From assembly GCF_008364765.1 (NCBI RefSeq), contig NZ_VTUY01000001.1, forward strand, positions 1,526 to 65,525: a stretch of 64,000 nt of DNA, read 5' to 3'. Positions 16,928 through 26,800 of the stretch are shown here, piece after piece (within the stretch, counting starts at the first letter, position 1; each line of letters starts with the position of its first letter). The notes beneath the pieces were generated by a model. The model was not told the DNA's origin. It was given only the letters and a program-made list of their open reading frames with translations, and ran no database searches. This DNA is from Bacillus sp. CH30_1T. Its GTDB lineage: Bacteria; Bacillota; Bacilli; Bacillales; Bacillaceae_B. The position numbers and the translations under genes are program-made.

Positions 16928-18202
16928 CTATTTGAATAAACCAGGCAGGAATAGAGTGATTTCAGGAATGAAGGCGACCAGTAAGAGCACGACGAGACTC
17001 GCTCCCAAGAAGGGCAGCAATGCCTTTGACGTTTTCCCTATGGATACCTTCCCGATACTCGAGGCAACGAATAAGCACACACCGACTGGCGGGGTGGATA
17101 ATCCGATGACCAGATTCAGCACCATCATCACGCCGAAATGAACCGGATCCATTCCGACACTCGATGCCACCGGTAACAAGACCGGGAATAATATGACCAA
17201 CGCCGCGATGGTTTCCATGAATGTTCCGACAAACAGCAGCAACAAGTTGATTAAGAGAATCACCACAATCGGATTGTCCGATATACCGAGGATTCCATCT
17301 GCAACGAGAACCGGAATCTGCTCACTCACCAAGATCCATCCGAACAGATTGGCAAAGCCGACCAGGAACATGATGGAGGCCGTGCTGACCATGGAATCCA
17401 GTAGAATCTTAGGAAGATCTTTCAATTTCAATTCCTTATAGACGAACATCCCGACCACTAACGCATACACGACGGCTACAATGGATGCCTCTGTTGGCGT
17501 AAAATAGCCTCCCAGAATCCCAAATAAAATAACAAAGGTCATTAATAATGCCCAGAAAGCACCTGTAAACGATTTAGCGATCACACCGATCGGCTGTCGT
17601 TCACCCTTCGGATATTTCCGTTTCACCGAAATGACATACGTGACGAGCATTAAACTTAATCCCAGCAGGACGCCAGGAACGGCACCGGCCAAGAACAGAT
17701 CCCCGATCGATACGCTTGCGAGAGTTCCAACAATGATCATCGGCAATGACGGCGGAATGATCGGCCCCACAGTCGATGATGAAGAGGTAACGGCTGCCGA
17801 GAAGTCCGCATCGTACCCTTCTTTTTTCATCGCCGGAATCATCACGGCCCCTATACTCGCCGTATCTGCGACGGCGGTACCCGAAATCCCGGCAAACCCC
17901 ATGGAAGAACCTACATTCGCAAGGCCAAGTCCCCCTCTGATATGACCGACGAAATTATTCGTAAAGCCGATGATGCGCTCTGTAATCCCTCCTGCATTCA
18001 TCAAGTTTCCTGCCAAAATGAATCCAGGTATGCACAGCAGTACGAAGGAATTCAGCCCGGCAAACATTTTTTGAGGGACGATGGAAAGAGGGATATCGGC
18101 GATAAGCAGATAAATGATGGAAGAGATCCCTAAGCTGAATGCGATGGGCACACTGATAAAGATAAGGATTAAAAATGAAATAAATAAAATGGCTGCTAAC
18201 AT
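16928..18202 (-). CDS. TRAP transporter large permease (DctM type)
   Basis: A 424-residue, about 12-helix permease of the tripartite ATP-independent periplasmic transporter family. PIAFSLGISSIIYLL at the N-terminus, the GFAGISGTAVADTASIGAVMIPAM motif around residues 105-130, and LVIGLSTPPVGVCLFVASSI near residue 355 are characteristic. Its start overlaps the stop of the small permease (TGATG), the usual arrangement. Located within the hexuronate operon, it is probably the uptake system for a hexuronate or aldonate. Confidence 0.93.
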   Translation of the reverse strand: MLAAILFISFLILIFISVPIAFSLGISSIIYLLIADIPLSIVPQKMFAGLNSFVLLCIPGFILAGNLMNAGGITERIIGFTNNFVGHIRGGLGLANVGSSMGFAGISGTAVADTASIGAVMIPAMKKEGYDADFSAAVTSSSSTVGPIIPPSLPMIIVGTLASVSIGDLFLAGAVPGVLLGLSLMLVTYVISVKRKYPKGERQPIGVIAKSFTGAFWALLMTFVILFGILGGYFTPTEASIVAVVYALVVGMFVYKELKLKDLPKILLDSMVSTASIMFLVGFANLFGWILVSEQIPVLVADGILGISDNPIVVILLINLLLLFVGTFMETIAALVILFPVLLPVASSVGMDPVHFGVMMVLNLVIGLSTPPVGVCLFVASSIGKVSIGKTSKALLPFLGASLVVLLLVAFIPEITLFLPGLFK

Positions 18203-18678
18203 CAGCTTTCACTCCTTTCTTTCGGACTTAAGAATGCATTCATGACATGCATGATTGCATAGATGGCGATGAACACAAAGGATATCGTAATGCTTGCATG
18301 TATGACGGACATATCCACGGCCATTGTCGCTGATGTCTGCCCTTTTCCGACAGAAATGAACGTATATCCATGATAGGCAATGACAAAGGAAAGAACGACA
18401 ACGACTAAATAAATGAACGCTTCGTATATTTCTTGAATTTTTTTAGGCAATAACCCCGTTAAGATATCCACGCTGATGAATTCTTTATTCTTCAGTGCAA
18501 GCGGCGCCCCGAAGGAAATTGCATAGATAAACAGAAATCTCGTGAGTTCTTCTGTCCAAACGGCTGTGTATGGCAAATACCGGGAAAGGATTTGTATCAG
18601 CACTACTACGATGACACCGAGAAACGATAAGATCGTCGCCGCTTCCAATGTCCGTGTAAGTATGTTTGTCCCCTTCAT
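18202..18678 (-). CDS. TRAP transporter small permease (DctQ type)
   Basis: A 158-residue four-helix protein, the small membrane subunit that couples the binding protein to the large permease. The family motif WTEELTRFLFIYAISFGAPL is at residues 41-60. The start has GGAGTGGGGGAGA just before it. It overlaps the large permease and follows the binding protein gene, giving the gene order P-Q-M. Confidence 0.92.
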   Translation of the reverse strand: MKGTNILTRTLEAATILSFLGVIVVVLIQILSRYLPYTAVWTEELTRFLFIYAISFGAPLALKNKEFISVDILTGLLPKKIQEIYEAFIYLVVVVLSFVIAYHGYTFISVGKGQTSATMAVDMSVIHASITISFVFIAIYAIMHVMNAFLSPKERSES

Positions 18679-18734
18679 TCTCCCCCACTCCTTTCTATAA
18701 AGAAGGCATATGCTTCACATATGCCTTACATGGT

Positions 18735-19727
18735 TTATTCCACTTCCAGGATGTCTTCATATAATTTGTACTGTTCGTCGGTCAAGCTCTCTTTGATCGC
18801 CGGCTTCATCGCCTCACGGAAAGCATCCTGATCGACTTCATTGAATTTCATGCCTTCATCTTTCAGCTTCTTCTCATATTCTGTGATTTCTTTATCAAAA
18901 AGGTCTTTCCCGAATGCTTGAGCTTCCTTGGCCGCTTCTTGAACCGCTTTCTTGTTTTCATCGCTCAATTTTTCAAATTGCTTGTTTCCTACAAGGATAT
19001 AAATCCATGAATACACATGCTCTGTTTCATTCACATAGTCTTGCACTTCATATAATCCGCCGCTGTGGATAAGGTCAACAGGATTTTCCTGACCATCGAT
19101 CACATTTTGCTGTAAGCCGGTGAATACTTCATTGAAGTCCATGACCTGCGGTTTCGCTCCTGCCGCTTTCCATGCATCAAGGAATAATGGGACGTTCGGA
19201 ACGCGCATGCTGAATCCTTTCAAATCGTCAGGCGTGCTGATCGGTTCTTTGGACGTTAAATTACGAGGTGCACGTGTATGGTAATAAAGAGGTGTCAGAC
19301 CGACTTTATCTTTGATCTCTTCTTCAATCTCCTTACCGATGTCTCCCTCTACCACTTTCTGAAGGTGGTCTGCATCTCTGAATGCGTATGGTACCGCCAT
19401 CAAGGCAGCTTTCGGTGACCAGTTCGCCATCGTTTCACCTGAAATGACCAGGTCCGCCGTTCCCGCTTTGATGCTATTGATCGTATCGGTTTCCCCGCCC
19501 AACTGATTACTAGGATAGATCGTTATTTCAATTTGGCCATCCGTCTTTTCTTTGACTAAATCAGCGAACTCCAAAGCTGTTTTATGCCAGATATGATTCT
19601 CATCCGCCAGATGTCCGAATTTCCATTTTATTTTTTCTCCTCCGCTGCCTGAAGATGATTCCGATCCACAAGCTGAAAGAAGCAGCATGATCGCTGTGAT
19701 CATCGCAACCCATTTGAATTTTTTCAT
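18735..19727 (-). CDS. TRAP transporter substrate-binding lipoprotein (DctP type)
   Basis: A 330-residue extracellular solute-binding protein, anchored as a lipoprotein (signal ending LLSACGSE, Cys20). DctP-family motifs include WKFGHLADENHIWHKTALEF at the start, the substrate-carboxylate Arg in GFSMRVPNVPLFLDAWKAAG, and GLQQNVIDGQENPVD. Such proteins bind C4-dicarboxylates, uronates or aldonates through the conserved Arg. Being in an operon for glucuronate-type catabolism, a hexuronate is the likely ligand. Confidence 0.92.
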   Translation of the reverse strand: MKKFKWVAMITAIMLLLSACGSESSSGSGGEKIKWKFGHLADENHIWHKTALEFADLVKEKTDGQIEITIYPSNQLGGETDTINSIKAGTADLVISGETMANWSPKAALMAVPYAFRDADHLQKVVEGDIGKEIEEEIKDKVGLTPLYYHTRAPRNLTSKEPISTPDDLKGFSMRVPNVPLFLDAWKAAGAKPQVMDFNEVFTGLQQNVIDGQENPVDLIHSGGLYEVQDYVNETEHVYSWIYILVGNKQFEKLSDENKKAVQEAAKEAQAFGKDLFDKEITEYEKKLKDEGMKFNEVDQDAFREAMKPAIKESLTDEQYKLYEDILEVE

Positions 19728-19837
19728 TTTTCATTTCCCCCTTGTTTTTTTCATTTTCGCCTTGAACATGCGTTAAAGAGTTTGATCTTCCTGAAGAAAA
19801 TACCCCTCTCCTAAATCACCCCTTTCAAGGTAAAGCG

Positions 19838-20854
19838 TCACTCTCCTGATTGCAGATACTGATAAACGGTTTCGGTTATCAGTACCCCTTCTCTCAGATG
19901 TTTCTTTTCCTTAATCTGTTCCGGCTCCCCTGGTACGAATACCTGCTCGAAACCTTCAGCGGGCTTGATCCCATGAAGTTCATCGATCATCCTGTCCATC
20001 GAGCCGAGGAATTCATCTTTATTGGTAAAAAAGGTAGGATTGATCGCGCAGACATAGTGCCCCAGTTTCCGATGCTGGTTGTAGTCGCCATACATTTTTG
20101 AAATATGGGGACCAAAGGCTGCACCGGCTAATAATCCTGAGAAGATATCCACCACCATGCCGAGTCCATATCCTTTTGGACCTGCAAATGGGGTTAATGC
20201 GCTTACATTATTGGGGTCCGTCGTGGCACTTCCATGTTCATCCACACCCCAGCCTTCAGGGATTTCCCTCCCTGCTTCCTTTGCGTAAAGGATTTTTCCA
20301 AGAGCGACATTGCTCGTCGCCATATCCAAAATGATAGGCTTATGGTTCTTTGCCGGGAATCCATACGCGATCGGATTCGTTCCCAGAAAGGGCTCCGCTC
20401 CTCCAAACGGGACAACGATCTTATCGGTATGCGTCATCGCGACACCGATCAGCCCTTCTTCGGCTGCCTGCTGGACAAAATAGGATAATGCCCCGCAATG
20501 GCTGCTGTTTGTGACGGTGATCATTCCGATCCCACTTTGCTTCGCGAGTTTGATTGCCTCTTCCATCGCGCTTTTTGCCACGACATGACCTAGACCGTCA
20601 TCCCCATTGAAAATCCCTGAACAAGGTCCGGTCTGTTCAAACGAGAACGAAGGGTTCTTATTCAGTCCCCCTTCATGCAGCCTTCTTACATAGTGTTCGG
20701 TTCTCAGTACCCCGTGGGAACTGACGCCTCGGAGGTCGGCATGAACCAGGACATCGGCAACAACCCCAGCATGTTGTGAATCCAGTCCTGCCCCGACAAG
20801 TTTAGCGGCAGCCAATTCCCGCAGCTCTTCATGTGATAGGTTCACTTCCCCCAT
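19838..20854 (-). CDS. Ldh/MDH2-family oxidoreductase (YjmC-like)
   Basis: A 338-residue NAD(P)-dependent dehydrogenase of the malate/L-lactate dehydrogenase type 2 family. Conserved parts visible are [16 protein letters not shown] with the catalytic His, [35 protein letters not shown] and [16 protein letters not shown]. Relatives reduce 2-oxo acids such as 2,3-diketogulonate or ureidoglycolate; Bacillus YjmC lies in the same kind of hexuronate operon. The exact 2-oxo acid is unknown. Confidence 0.85.
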   Translation of the reverse strand: MGEVNLSHEELRELAAAKLVGAGLDSQHAGVVADVLVHADLRGVSSHGVLRTEHYVRRLHEGGLNKNPSFSFEQTGPCSGIFNGDDGLGHVVAKSAMEEAIKLAKQSGIGMITVTNSSHCGALSYFVQQAAEEGLIGVAMTHTDKIVVPFGGAEPFLGTNPIAYGFPAKNHKPIILDMATSNVALGKILYAKEAGREIPEGWGVDEHGSATTDPNNVSALTPFAGPKGYGLGMVVDIFSGLLAGAAFGPHISKMYGDYNQHRKLGHYVCAINPTFFTNKDEFLGSMDRMIDELHGIKPAEGFEQVFVPGEPEQIKEKKHLREGVLITETVYQYLQSGE

Positions 20855-20883
20855 GTTCTCACCACCATCCTAAATTTGGATTA

Positions 20884-21429
20884 CTACTCTACATTCGCAT
20901 GTCTTTGCAACAGTTCGTCGTTATGATCCCTTCCTTCAAGAAGGACAAGAATGATGGCATCCAGCAGCAGGTGTGCGCTTTGGTCGAATTGGCTTCCAAG
21001 CGGCTGAATCGTTTCAGGTTCTTCCTTGCGCCGGCGTTTCGTCGCTGCCGGAATCACAACTGTTCCATCCGAAAGCAGTCCATGTTCGGTAGAAGCGGTT
21101 ACTACAAAGGTAGCCGCACCAACTTCTTCCGCTTTCGAAAAATGATGTATGAGCGAAGGCGAAGTGCCCGATGCACTGATTCCCATCAAGAGATCATCTT
21201 TGTCGATGCTCGGCGTGATCGTCTCGCCAATGACATATACGTTGTATCCACAGTGCATCAACCTCATCGCGAATGCCTTGCCAATCAACCCGGAACGACC
21301 TTCACCATACAGAAAGATGCGCGTTGCTTCCTTGATCTTCTTGAGCAGCTCATCGGTTTCTTTCTTATCAACTGCGGCCAACACAAGTGCATTTTCATGC
21401 AGAATCGTTTCGATCATTCTCTTCATCAT
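20884..21429 (-). CDS. SIS-domain isomerase, 6-phospho-3-hexuloisomerase-like
   Basis: A 181-residue single SIS-domain protein. The GEGRSGLIGKAFAMRLMHCG segment (residues about 41-60) and GISASGTSPSLIHHFSKAE contain the Ser/Thr-rich phosphosugar-binding loops, and QPLGSQFDQSAHLLLDAIIL matches the hexuloisomerase (HxlB) C-terminus. HxlB makes fructose 6-phosphate from hexulose 6-phosphate in formaldehyde fixation, with HxlA as partner. No HxlA is seen here and the gene is inside a uronate operon between the KDG kinase and a dehydrogenase, so it may isomerise a different phosphosugar. Family solid, substrate open. Confidence 0.78.
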   Translation of the reverse strand: MMKRMIETILHENALVLAAVDKKETDELLKKIKEATRIFLYGEGRSGLIGKAFAMRLMHCGYNVYVIGETITPSIDKDDLLMGISASGTSPSLIHHFSKAEEVGAATFVVTASTEHGLLSDGTVVIPAATKRRRKEEPETIQPLGSQFDQSAHLLLDAIILVLLEGRDHNDELLQRHANVE

Positions 21430-21474
21430 CGAGTGTGTTCCCCTTTCTTCTCTCCGGCATGGGAATCCAGTGAA

Positions 21475-22431
21475 TCAGCGTTCGATAAATTCCTTCTCCC
21501 CCAGCTGGACCAGTACATCTTCCAGATAAGGAAGTCCCTCATTATCACCGGATACACTGACTACCATGGAACCGATTGTGTTTGCAAACATCAGTATCTT
21601 CTTTAATGGCCATTGCTGCAGGACCCCATATAGAAAGCCAGCATCGAAGCCGTCTCCCGCACCCACTGTGTCGACCACTTTCCTGGCTGTGACAGGAGCT
21701 GATCGAATGATTTCACCATTGTGGTAGCCCACTGAACCTTCCTCACCTTTTTTCAAGGCGACATAGGAGACTCCGAGCAGTTTCGACTTTTCGATGATTT
21801 CCTTCTCATCCTTTGTATCAAACAGGAGCTCGGCTTCATCCGTTCCCGTCAGCAGGATATCCACGAATGGAAGGATGTCTGATATCACTTCCTTCGCTCT
21901 CTCTCTACTCCACAATTTCAATCGGATATTTGGATCGAAGGAAACGAGGACGCCATTCCTTTTCGCGAGCGTGACCGCATGCTTGATGATCGCCACATTT
22001 TTTTCATCGATCGCTGGAAATACTCCCGTAATATGTAAGATTCTCGCATTGGCAATATAGGATTCTTCCAAACTATCAGGCGTAAGGGTCAGCGTAGGAG
22101 AATTCAACCGGTAGTAAAACGTCCGGCCCGACCCATCCTCCAGCACTTCTTTGAAATTGACGGAAGTCGGATACCCGTCTACCAGCTTCAGCTGGGAAGT
22201 ATCGATTCCTTCTCCCCTCACAAAATGCTGGATATAACGGCCGAATTCATCATTCCCCAATCGGCTGATCCAGCCGGCATCCAACCCCAGCCGCGCACAT
22301 CCGATGGCGACATTCAATTCCGCCCCTCCTACATTCCGTTCAAATGAATGAACGAATCTCATAGGTCCTTTTGATGTCGGATTCATCGTAATCATGGCAT
22401 CTCCAATGGTGATTACATCTTTCATGGTCAT
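21475..22431 (-). CDS. kdgK: 2-keto-3-deoxygluconate kinase (PfkB family)
   Basis: A 318-residue PfkB-type sugar kinase that phosphorylates 2-keto-3-deoxygluconate to KDPG. The N-terminal GGAELNVAIGCARLGLDAGW and the C-terminal DTVGAGDGFDAGFLYG (catalytic Asp and anion hole) are clear. I chose the ATG at 22431 with GAGGGGG 8 bp upstream; the frame begins earlier but without a site. It is second in the operon, directly behind the LacI regulator. Specificity is deduced from operon neighbours uxuA and kdgA. Confidence 0.88.
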   Translation of the reverse strand: MTMKDVITIGDAMITMNPTSKGPMRFVHSFERNVGGAELNVAIGCARLGLDAGWISRLGNDEFGRYIQHFVRGEGIDTSQLKLVDGYPTSVNFKEVLEDGSGRTFYYRLNSPTLTLTPDSLEESYIANARILHITGVFPAIDEKNVAIIKHAVTLAKRNGVLVSFDPNIRLKLWSRERAKEVISDILPFVDILLTGTDEAELLFDTKDEKEIIEKSKLLGVSYVALKKGEEGSVGYHNGEIIRSAPVTARKVVDTVGAGDGFDAGFLYGVLQQWPLKKILMFANTIGSMVVSVSGDNEGLPYLEDVLVQLGEKEFIER

Positions 22432-22460
22432 GGTGCCATCCCCCTCTTTCTTCCACATTT

Positions 22461-23465
22461 TCAGCAAGATTGCCGAATCATCAGCTCCGGTCGGAATCGA
22501 TATATATGCTTTTCCTCAATAAAGTCCGGGTCTTTTATTTTGTTCAATAATAATTCTGCAGCCTGTTTCCCCATCTCGAACGTCGGTTGAGCGATCGTTG
22601 TCAGTTCCGGCGTAAACAAACTTGCAAATGATACATCGTCTATCCCGATCAGTGCCAACTCCTCCGGCACCCGGATATGATTTGTCTTTATATACCTTAA
22701 GATCTCGATCAACGTCAGGTCGTTCCCGGCAATCAATGCCCGAGGCGGTTCATCGGCTAAAAGCATGTCATGGAGACCATCCTGTATGAATTCAACTTCC
22801 ATGGACTTGATATATTCTTCACGAACAGGAATTCCCTTCTCTCGCAGCGCTTTTCTGAATCCATTGATCCGTTCCACACGGGGAGTCACATGTCGATGCA
22901 AGGAAGTGGTCATAATGCCGATCCGTTCATATCCCTTTTCAGAAAAATGATTGACGGCCATTTTAATAGCGCTTTCATTATCAAGCATGATCGATGACGT
23001 TTCGAGACCTTCTACGATCCGGTCGACAAATACGAGAGGATACTTTTCCTTGACCATCCTTTGATACAACTCGATGTTCCCGCCCGTCGGAAAGATGATG
23101 AGCCCGTCTACCTGCTTCGCTCTCAACATCTCGATATATTCACGTTCCTTTTCAGGATTGTCATCTGCATTACAGACAATGATATGGAACCCCTGCTCAT
23201 TGCAAATGTCCTCCACTGCCCTGATCGTCTGTGTTGAAAAGGTGTGTAAAATATTCGCCACGATCACGCCAATGGTGGACGTCGACTTCTGCTTCAAACT
23301 TCTGGCCACGATATTCGGCTGATAGCCCAATTCCTCGATCGCCATCCGGATGCGCTCCTTCGTTTTCGGCGCCATGTAGTCGAATCGTTTATTCATATAT
23401 TGAGAGACGGTGCTTTTTGATACTTCGGCATGCTGTGCCACATCTGAAATCGTTATTCTTTTCAT
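22461..23465 (-). CDS. LacI-family repressor of the hexuronate operon (KdgR-like)
   Basis: A 334-residue LacI/GalR regulator. The helix-turn-helix ITISDVAQHAEVSKSTVSQY and hinge helix NIVARSLKQKST are at the N-terminus; the rest is the periplasmic-binding-protein-like effector domain (TIGVIVANILHTFS, VDGLIIFPTG, ALIAGNDL, LALIGIDDVSFASLF). It is the first gene of the operon, with two palindromic ACTAAATCGGTTTAGT sites in front, so autoregulation is expected. The natural inducer is probably KDG or a related acid, as for KdgR. Confidence 0.9.
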   Translation of the reverse strand: MKRITISDVAQHAEVSKSTVSQYMNKRFDYMAPKTKERIRMAIEELGYQPNIVARSLKQKSTSTIGVIVANILHTFSTQTIRAVEDICNEQGFHIIVCNADDNPEKEREYIEMLRAKQVDGLIIFPTGGNIELYQRMVKEKYPLVFVDRIVEGLETSSIMLDNESAIKMAVNHFSEKGYERIGIMTTSLHRHVTPRVERINGFRKALREKGIPVREEYIKSMEVEFIQDGLHDMLLADEPPRALIAGNDLTLIEILRYIKTNHIRVPEELALIGIDDVSFASLFTPELTTIAQPTFEMGKQAAELLLNKIKDPDFIEEKHIYRFRPELMIRQSC

Positions 23466-23487
23466 AAATCCTTCTCCATACCCTTTG

Positions 23488-23507
23488 TTACTAAATCGGT
23501 TTAGTAA
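23488..23507. promoter_or_regulatory. LacI-type operator O1
   Basis: TTACTAAATCGGTTTAGTAA, an almost perfect 20-bp palindrome with the central CG pair usual for LacI/GalR operators. It lies between the predicted promoter and the regulator gene start (23465). Confidence 0.8.
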
Positions 23508-23524
23508 TAAAGGAAAAAATTTTG

Positions 23525-23554
23525 GTTGTATTCTTTTTCTTTTTGTTGTCGCAA
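23525..23554 (-). promoter_or_regulatory. Candidate sigma-A promoter of the hexuronate operon
   Basis: On the minus strand TTGCGA (23549-23554) and TACAAC (23525-23530) are 18 bp apart, placed between the two operators. Matches to consensus are moderate. Confidence 0.4.
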
Positions 23555-23577
23555 TCTTTAAATGAATAAATCGGTTT

Positions 23578-23593
23578 ACTAAATCGGTTTAGT
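23578..23593. promoter_or_regulatory. LacI-type operator O2, with a partial third site
   Basis: ACTAAATCGGTTTAGT, identical in its core to O1, 90 bp away (centre to centre about 88). A half-matching ATAAATCGGTTTACT adjoins it at about 23566-23580. Two sites bracketing the promoter fit looping repression. Confidence 0.8.
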
Positions 23594-23620
23594 TGTTGAT
23601 TGTTTTCAATTATAAGAAAA

Positions 23621-23637
23621 TTGAAAGCGTTTTACAA
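23621..23637. promoter_or_regulatory. Weak CcpA (cre)-like sequence
   Basis: TTGAAAGCGTTTTACAA resembles a catabolite-responsive element but is one base longer than the usual palindrome. It would fit carbon catabolite repression of the operon; support is weak. Confidence 0.3.
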
Positions 23638-23829
23638 TGGTTTTTAGAAAGTTTTTAAAATATTTTTATTATTAGATTTTTACTTCGGTAAAGTTCGCAC
23701 AGTTGAGACACAGGATAGTTGGATTATTTTATTACCAAGTGTGTGGTGTATACAGAAAATAGGGTCCGACCGTTACAGGATCTAACCCCAACAACCCGCT
23801 TAAGGATCAGCTGAGATGCAAGCACGCCA

Positions 23830-23861
23830 TAAAGAAGAAGAGTTGACGAATCAACTCTTCT
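23830..23861 (-). terminator. Terminator after bpr
   Basis: On the minus strand AGAAGAGTTGA and TCAACTCTTCT (23836-23846 and 23851-23861) form a stem with a 4-base loop, followed by a T-rich tail, 13 bp beyond the bpr stop. Confidence 0.8.
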
Positions 23862-23873
23862 CCCTATCACCGG

Positions 23874-26800
23874 CTATTTCTTGGAGTTAATATATAATTT
23901 TCCTTCTGCGCGCTTTGTGGTTACATTTCCATAATCATCGGACACCTTCACTTCAATGACTGCTCCAGGTGCTTTTACATTTGAAGTGGCGGTATAGTAT
24001 CCGACATAATGTCCTTCTGAGATTTCCATCATCGGCAGCTCATTTGCGTTTGACACTTGTGCTCTTGCATTTGTCAGAGGCATTTGAATGACGAATGTTG
24101 CATCCAGCCCTGGTTCACTGTCAAATTCAATTTTAACCGATTCACCTTTTTTCAATTCTTTATCTTTTGAAGGCTTGAGGTTGTCAATCGTAATGTCACC
24201 AAATTTGGCATAGACTGTTACTCGCTGTTTTTTCTTGTTACCTGCTTTGTCTTTTGCGACAACTTGGATGACATTTTCGCCTTCGTTCAGTAATAGTCTG
24301 TGGGTGAATTGGCCGTCATTTACACTGGCTTTTTGGCCGTTTACTTTCACCCAAGAAAGATTCTCTTCAGAAATCGTTCCTTCTACAGTAATGGCCTCAC
24401 GATTTGTCTTTACCCCCTCATCAGGTGAGGTAATTGCCAATTCAGGTTTTACTTGGTCAAGGGTTATGGTAACGGGCTCTGATGGACCGGTTATGCCTGC
24501 TTCTGTGGATGCCTTGGCTGTGATCGTATTTTCACCCGTTTGTAAGGAAAGATCTGCAGAGAAAGTACCATCTTCTGTGGTTTCAGCCGTTGCCACTTCA
24601 TCATTACCATTGAACAAATGAACGGTTATGTTCGGAGCTGATTTACCTTCTACTGTAACGGTTTCATGCTTCGTGAATGAGTTGTCTTTTGGTGAAGTAA
24701 TGACCGGAGCATTCACTTCATAATTGACGATGGCACGGATCATGAAGTTACCGAGCTCTTCACGTGCCGGAGTCCAGGCTCCATCTACCATTTGCCAGCC
24801 GCGGGCAGCATACTGTCCATTATTATCCGTAGCCAATCCAGGCGAGTCTGGATAAGGGTCAGCTTGGATATATACCAAATAGAAGTCTTTCTCAACAACT
24901 ATTCCGTACTTAGAAAGATCGACATTCGTCCATTCACCATTTCTTAATGCGGTAGCGTCGAATGGCCCTGCTATTTTTTGACCAGGAGCCCCGTCCGCAC
25001 CAGAAGCATCATAGACAGCTACCTTGAAATCAGTACCACCAGGTCTTGGCCAATCCGTTTCCCAGAATCGGAACAAACCTCCAGTGACTAGTGCTTTTTC
25101 TTTTCCTTCAGGCAAGGACATTTTTACAGCCCAGCCATCGCCGGCCTCATAGAATGCGCGTGCATCTTCAGCTGTTCCATCATCATAACCGATTTCCCCA
25201 GGATAGCCGATGAATGGACGCAGCTCCAGATTGAACTCCGTATCTGTACTGCCTTCGATATTAACCTCCACATTTTCACTATAGAAGGAAGCTGCCATCG
25301 CTCTTAGTGTATAATCTCCTTCATATGCAGTAATCGAGAAGTTACCATTTCCATCTGTTGTAACAGGTGCCACGGAAGCGTCTTCCATAAGGAGTAAAGT
25401 AGCATTTGCTACAGGTTCTCCATTAGAACTGTTGGTTACTGTACCAGAAAGAGTACCATAATCCTTTTCTTCGAGGGTGAAGTTTGCTACCACTTCTCCA
25501 TCCTCTGGAATTTCGACTCTCTGTTCAGTTGAATGATAGCCATAGCTTTCCGCTTTGACTGTATAGGTTCCGGCAGCGTGCGTTAATTCGTATTTTCCGT
25601 TAAGAAGTGTGTTGACGGTTCTGCCAGTTTCTACAACTGTTACTTGTGCGTTAAGAGGAAGTGCATTGGGATTGGTACCCGCTTCCTTTGTTTCTTCTTT
25701 TACAGGAGTGCTGACAGGTTGAATCTTGTCAGGATCTACTTTTTTATCTTTTACTGCCGCTTTTTCCGGTTTATCAGGTTGAACTCCTAGTTGGGCTTTG
25801 TTAGATCCTTCCCCTTCTATAGACTCTGCAGATAATGCAACATCATCTAAATACCATCCGTTTCGTTGGAGAGCATCATTCGTAGTGACATTGAAGCCGA
25901 TGTAAATTCGCTCACCAGCGTATTCGGATAAATCGATTTCTTCTGCTTCCCATGTTAAATTGCTATTGCTGAAACGCAGCAACTGTGTCCAGTTTTCCTC
26001 GTCTGTGGACACAAACACAGTACCAAAATCTTGGTTCGTGTATAACCAGTGCCAGCTCATAAACTGTAAGTAAGCCGGACTATCTTCAGGTAAATCAATA
26101 GGAGGCATAGCTAATGTCATGTTTGCGTCATTATCATAAGTTCCCCAAAGATTTGTTCCATACACTTTCTCACCTGAGAAAGCGTGTAGTCCCACGGATG
26201 GTTTACCCCATTGCCATGAATCGTTTACACCGTATGAATACCAGTCGACAGGCTCAGACTCAAAGTCCTGGAAATAGCCCAAGGTAATCCCAGGCTTAAC
26301 ACTTACTTCATACGTTTCTGTCGTCACCTCGTTGTCACCGAAGTCTACGATTTGCCAGCGATAAGATACCGATGGTTCTGCAATCTCCTCACCAGGAATG
26401 GAGGCTGTATACGTACCGTCATTCAATGAGCCGGAAGTACGTTCTGCCTCTGCATCTGCCCAGTCCCCGGACTGATTGACATATTGCAGAGTTACGGAAG
26501 AGATACTTATATTATCTTGAACATCAATGGTTAAAGGCAGTTTCCTATTTGTATAGGTATCTGCTGGAGCAGTATGATCGAACGTAGGAGCTTCTTCGTC
26601 CTCCCCGCCCTTTAAAACCTGTCCTTTGATTTTGCCTAATCCTGAAGTGATCGAGGAAACAGCATCAAAGGCATTTACCAATCCATGTCCATAGCCGTTG
26701 TTTGGCGATTCAGGGAAAGTATCATCTGTTAACGGGACAGCAGTGGAGATTAAAATATCTTCGATTTCATCCACTGTCAAGCTCGCATTCGCTTGCTTCA

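Noticed and set aside
20833..21606. 257-codon plus-strand frame opposite the SIS-domain and kdgK genes
   Set aside because: Exact antisense to two well-identified genes, no ribosome binding site, composition rich in Arg/Phe/Cys.
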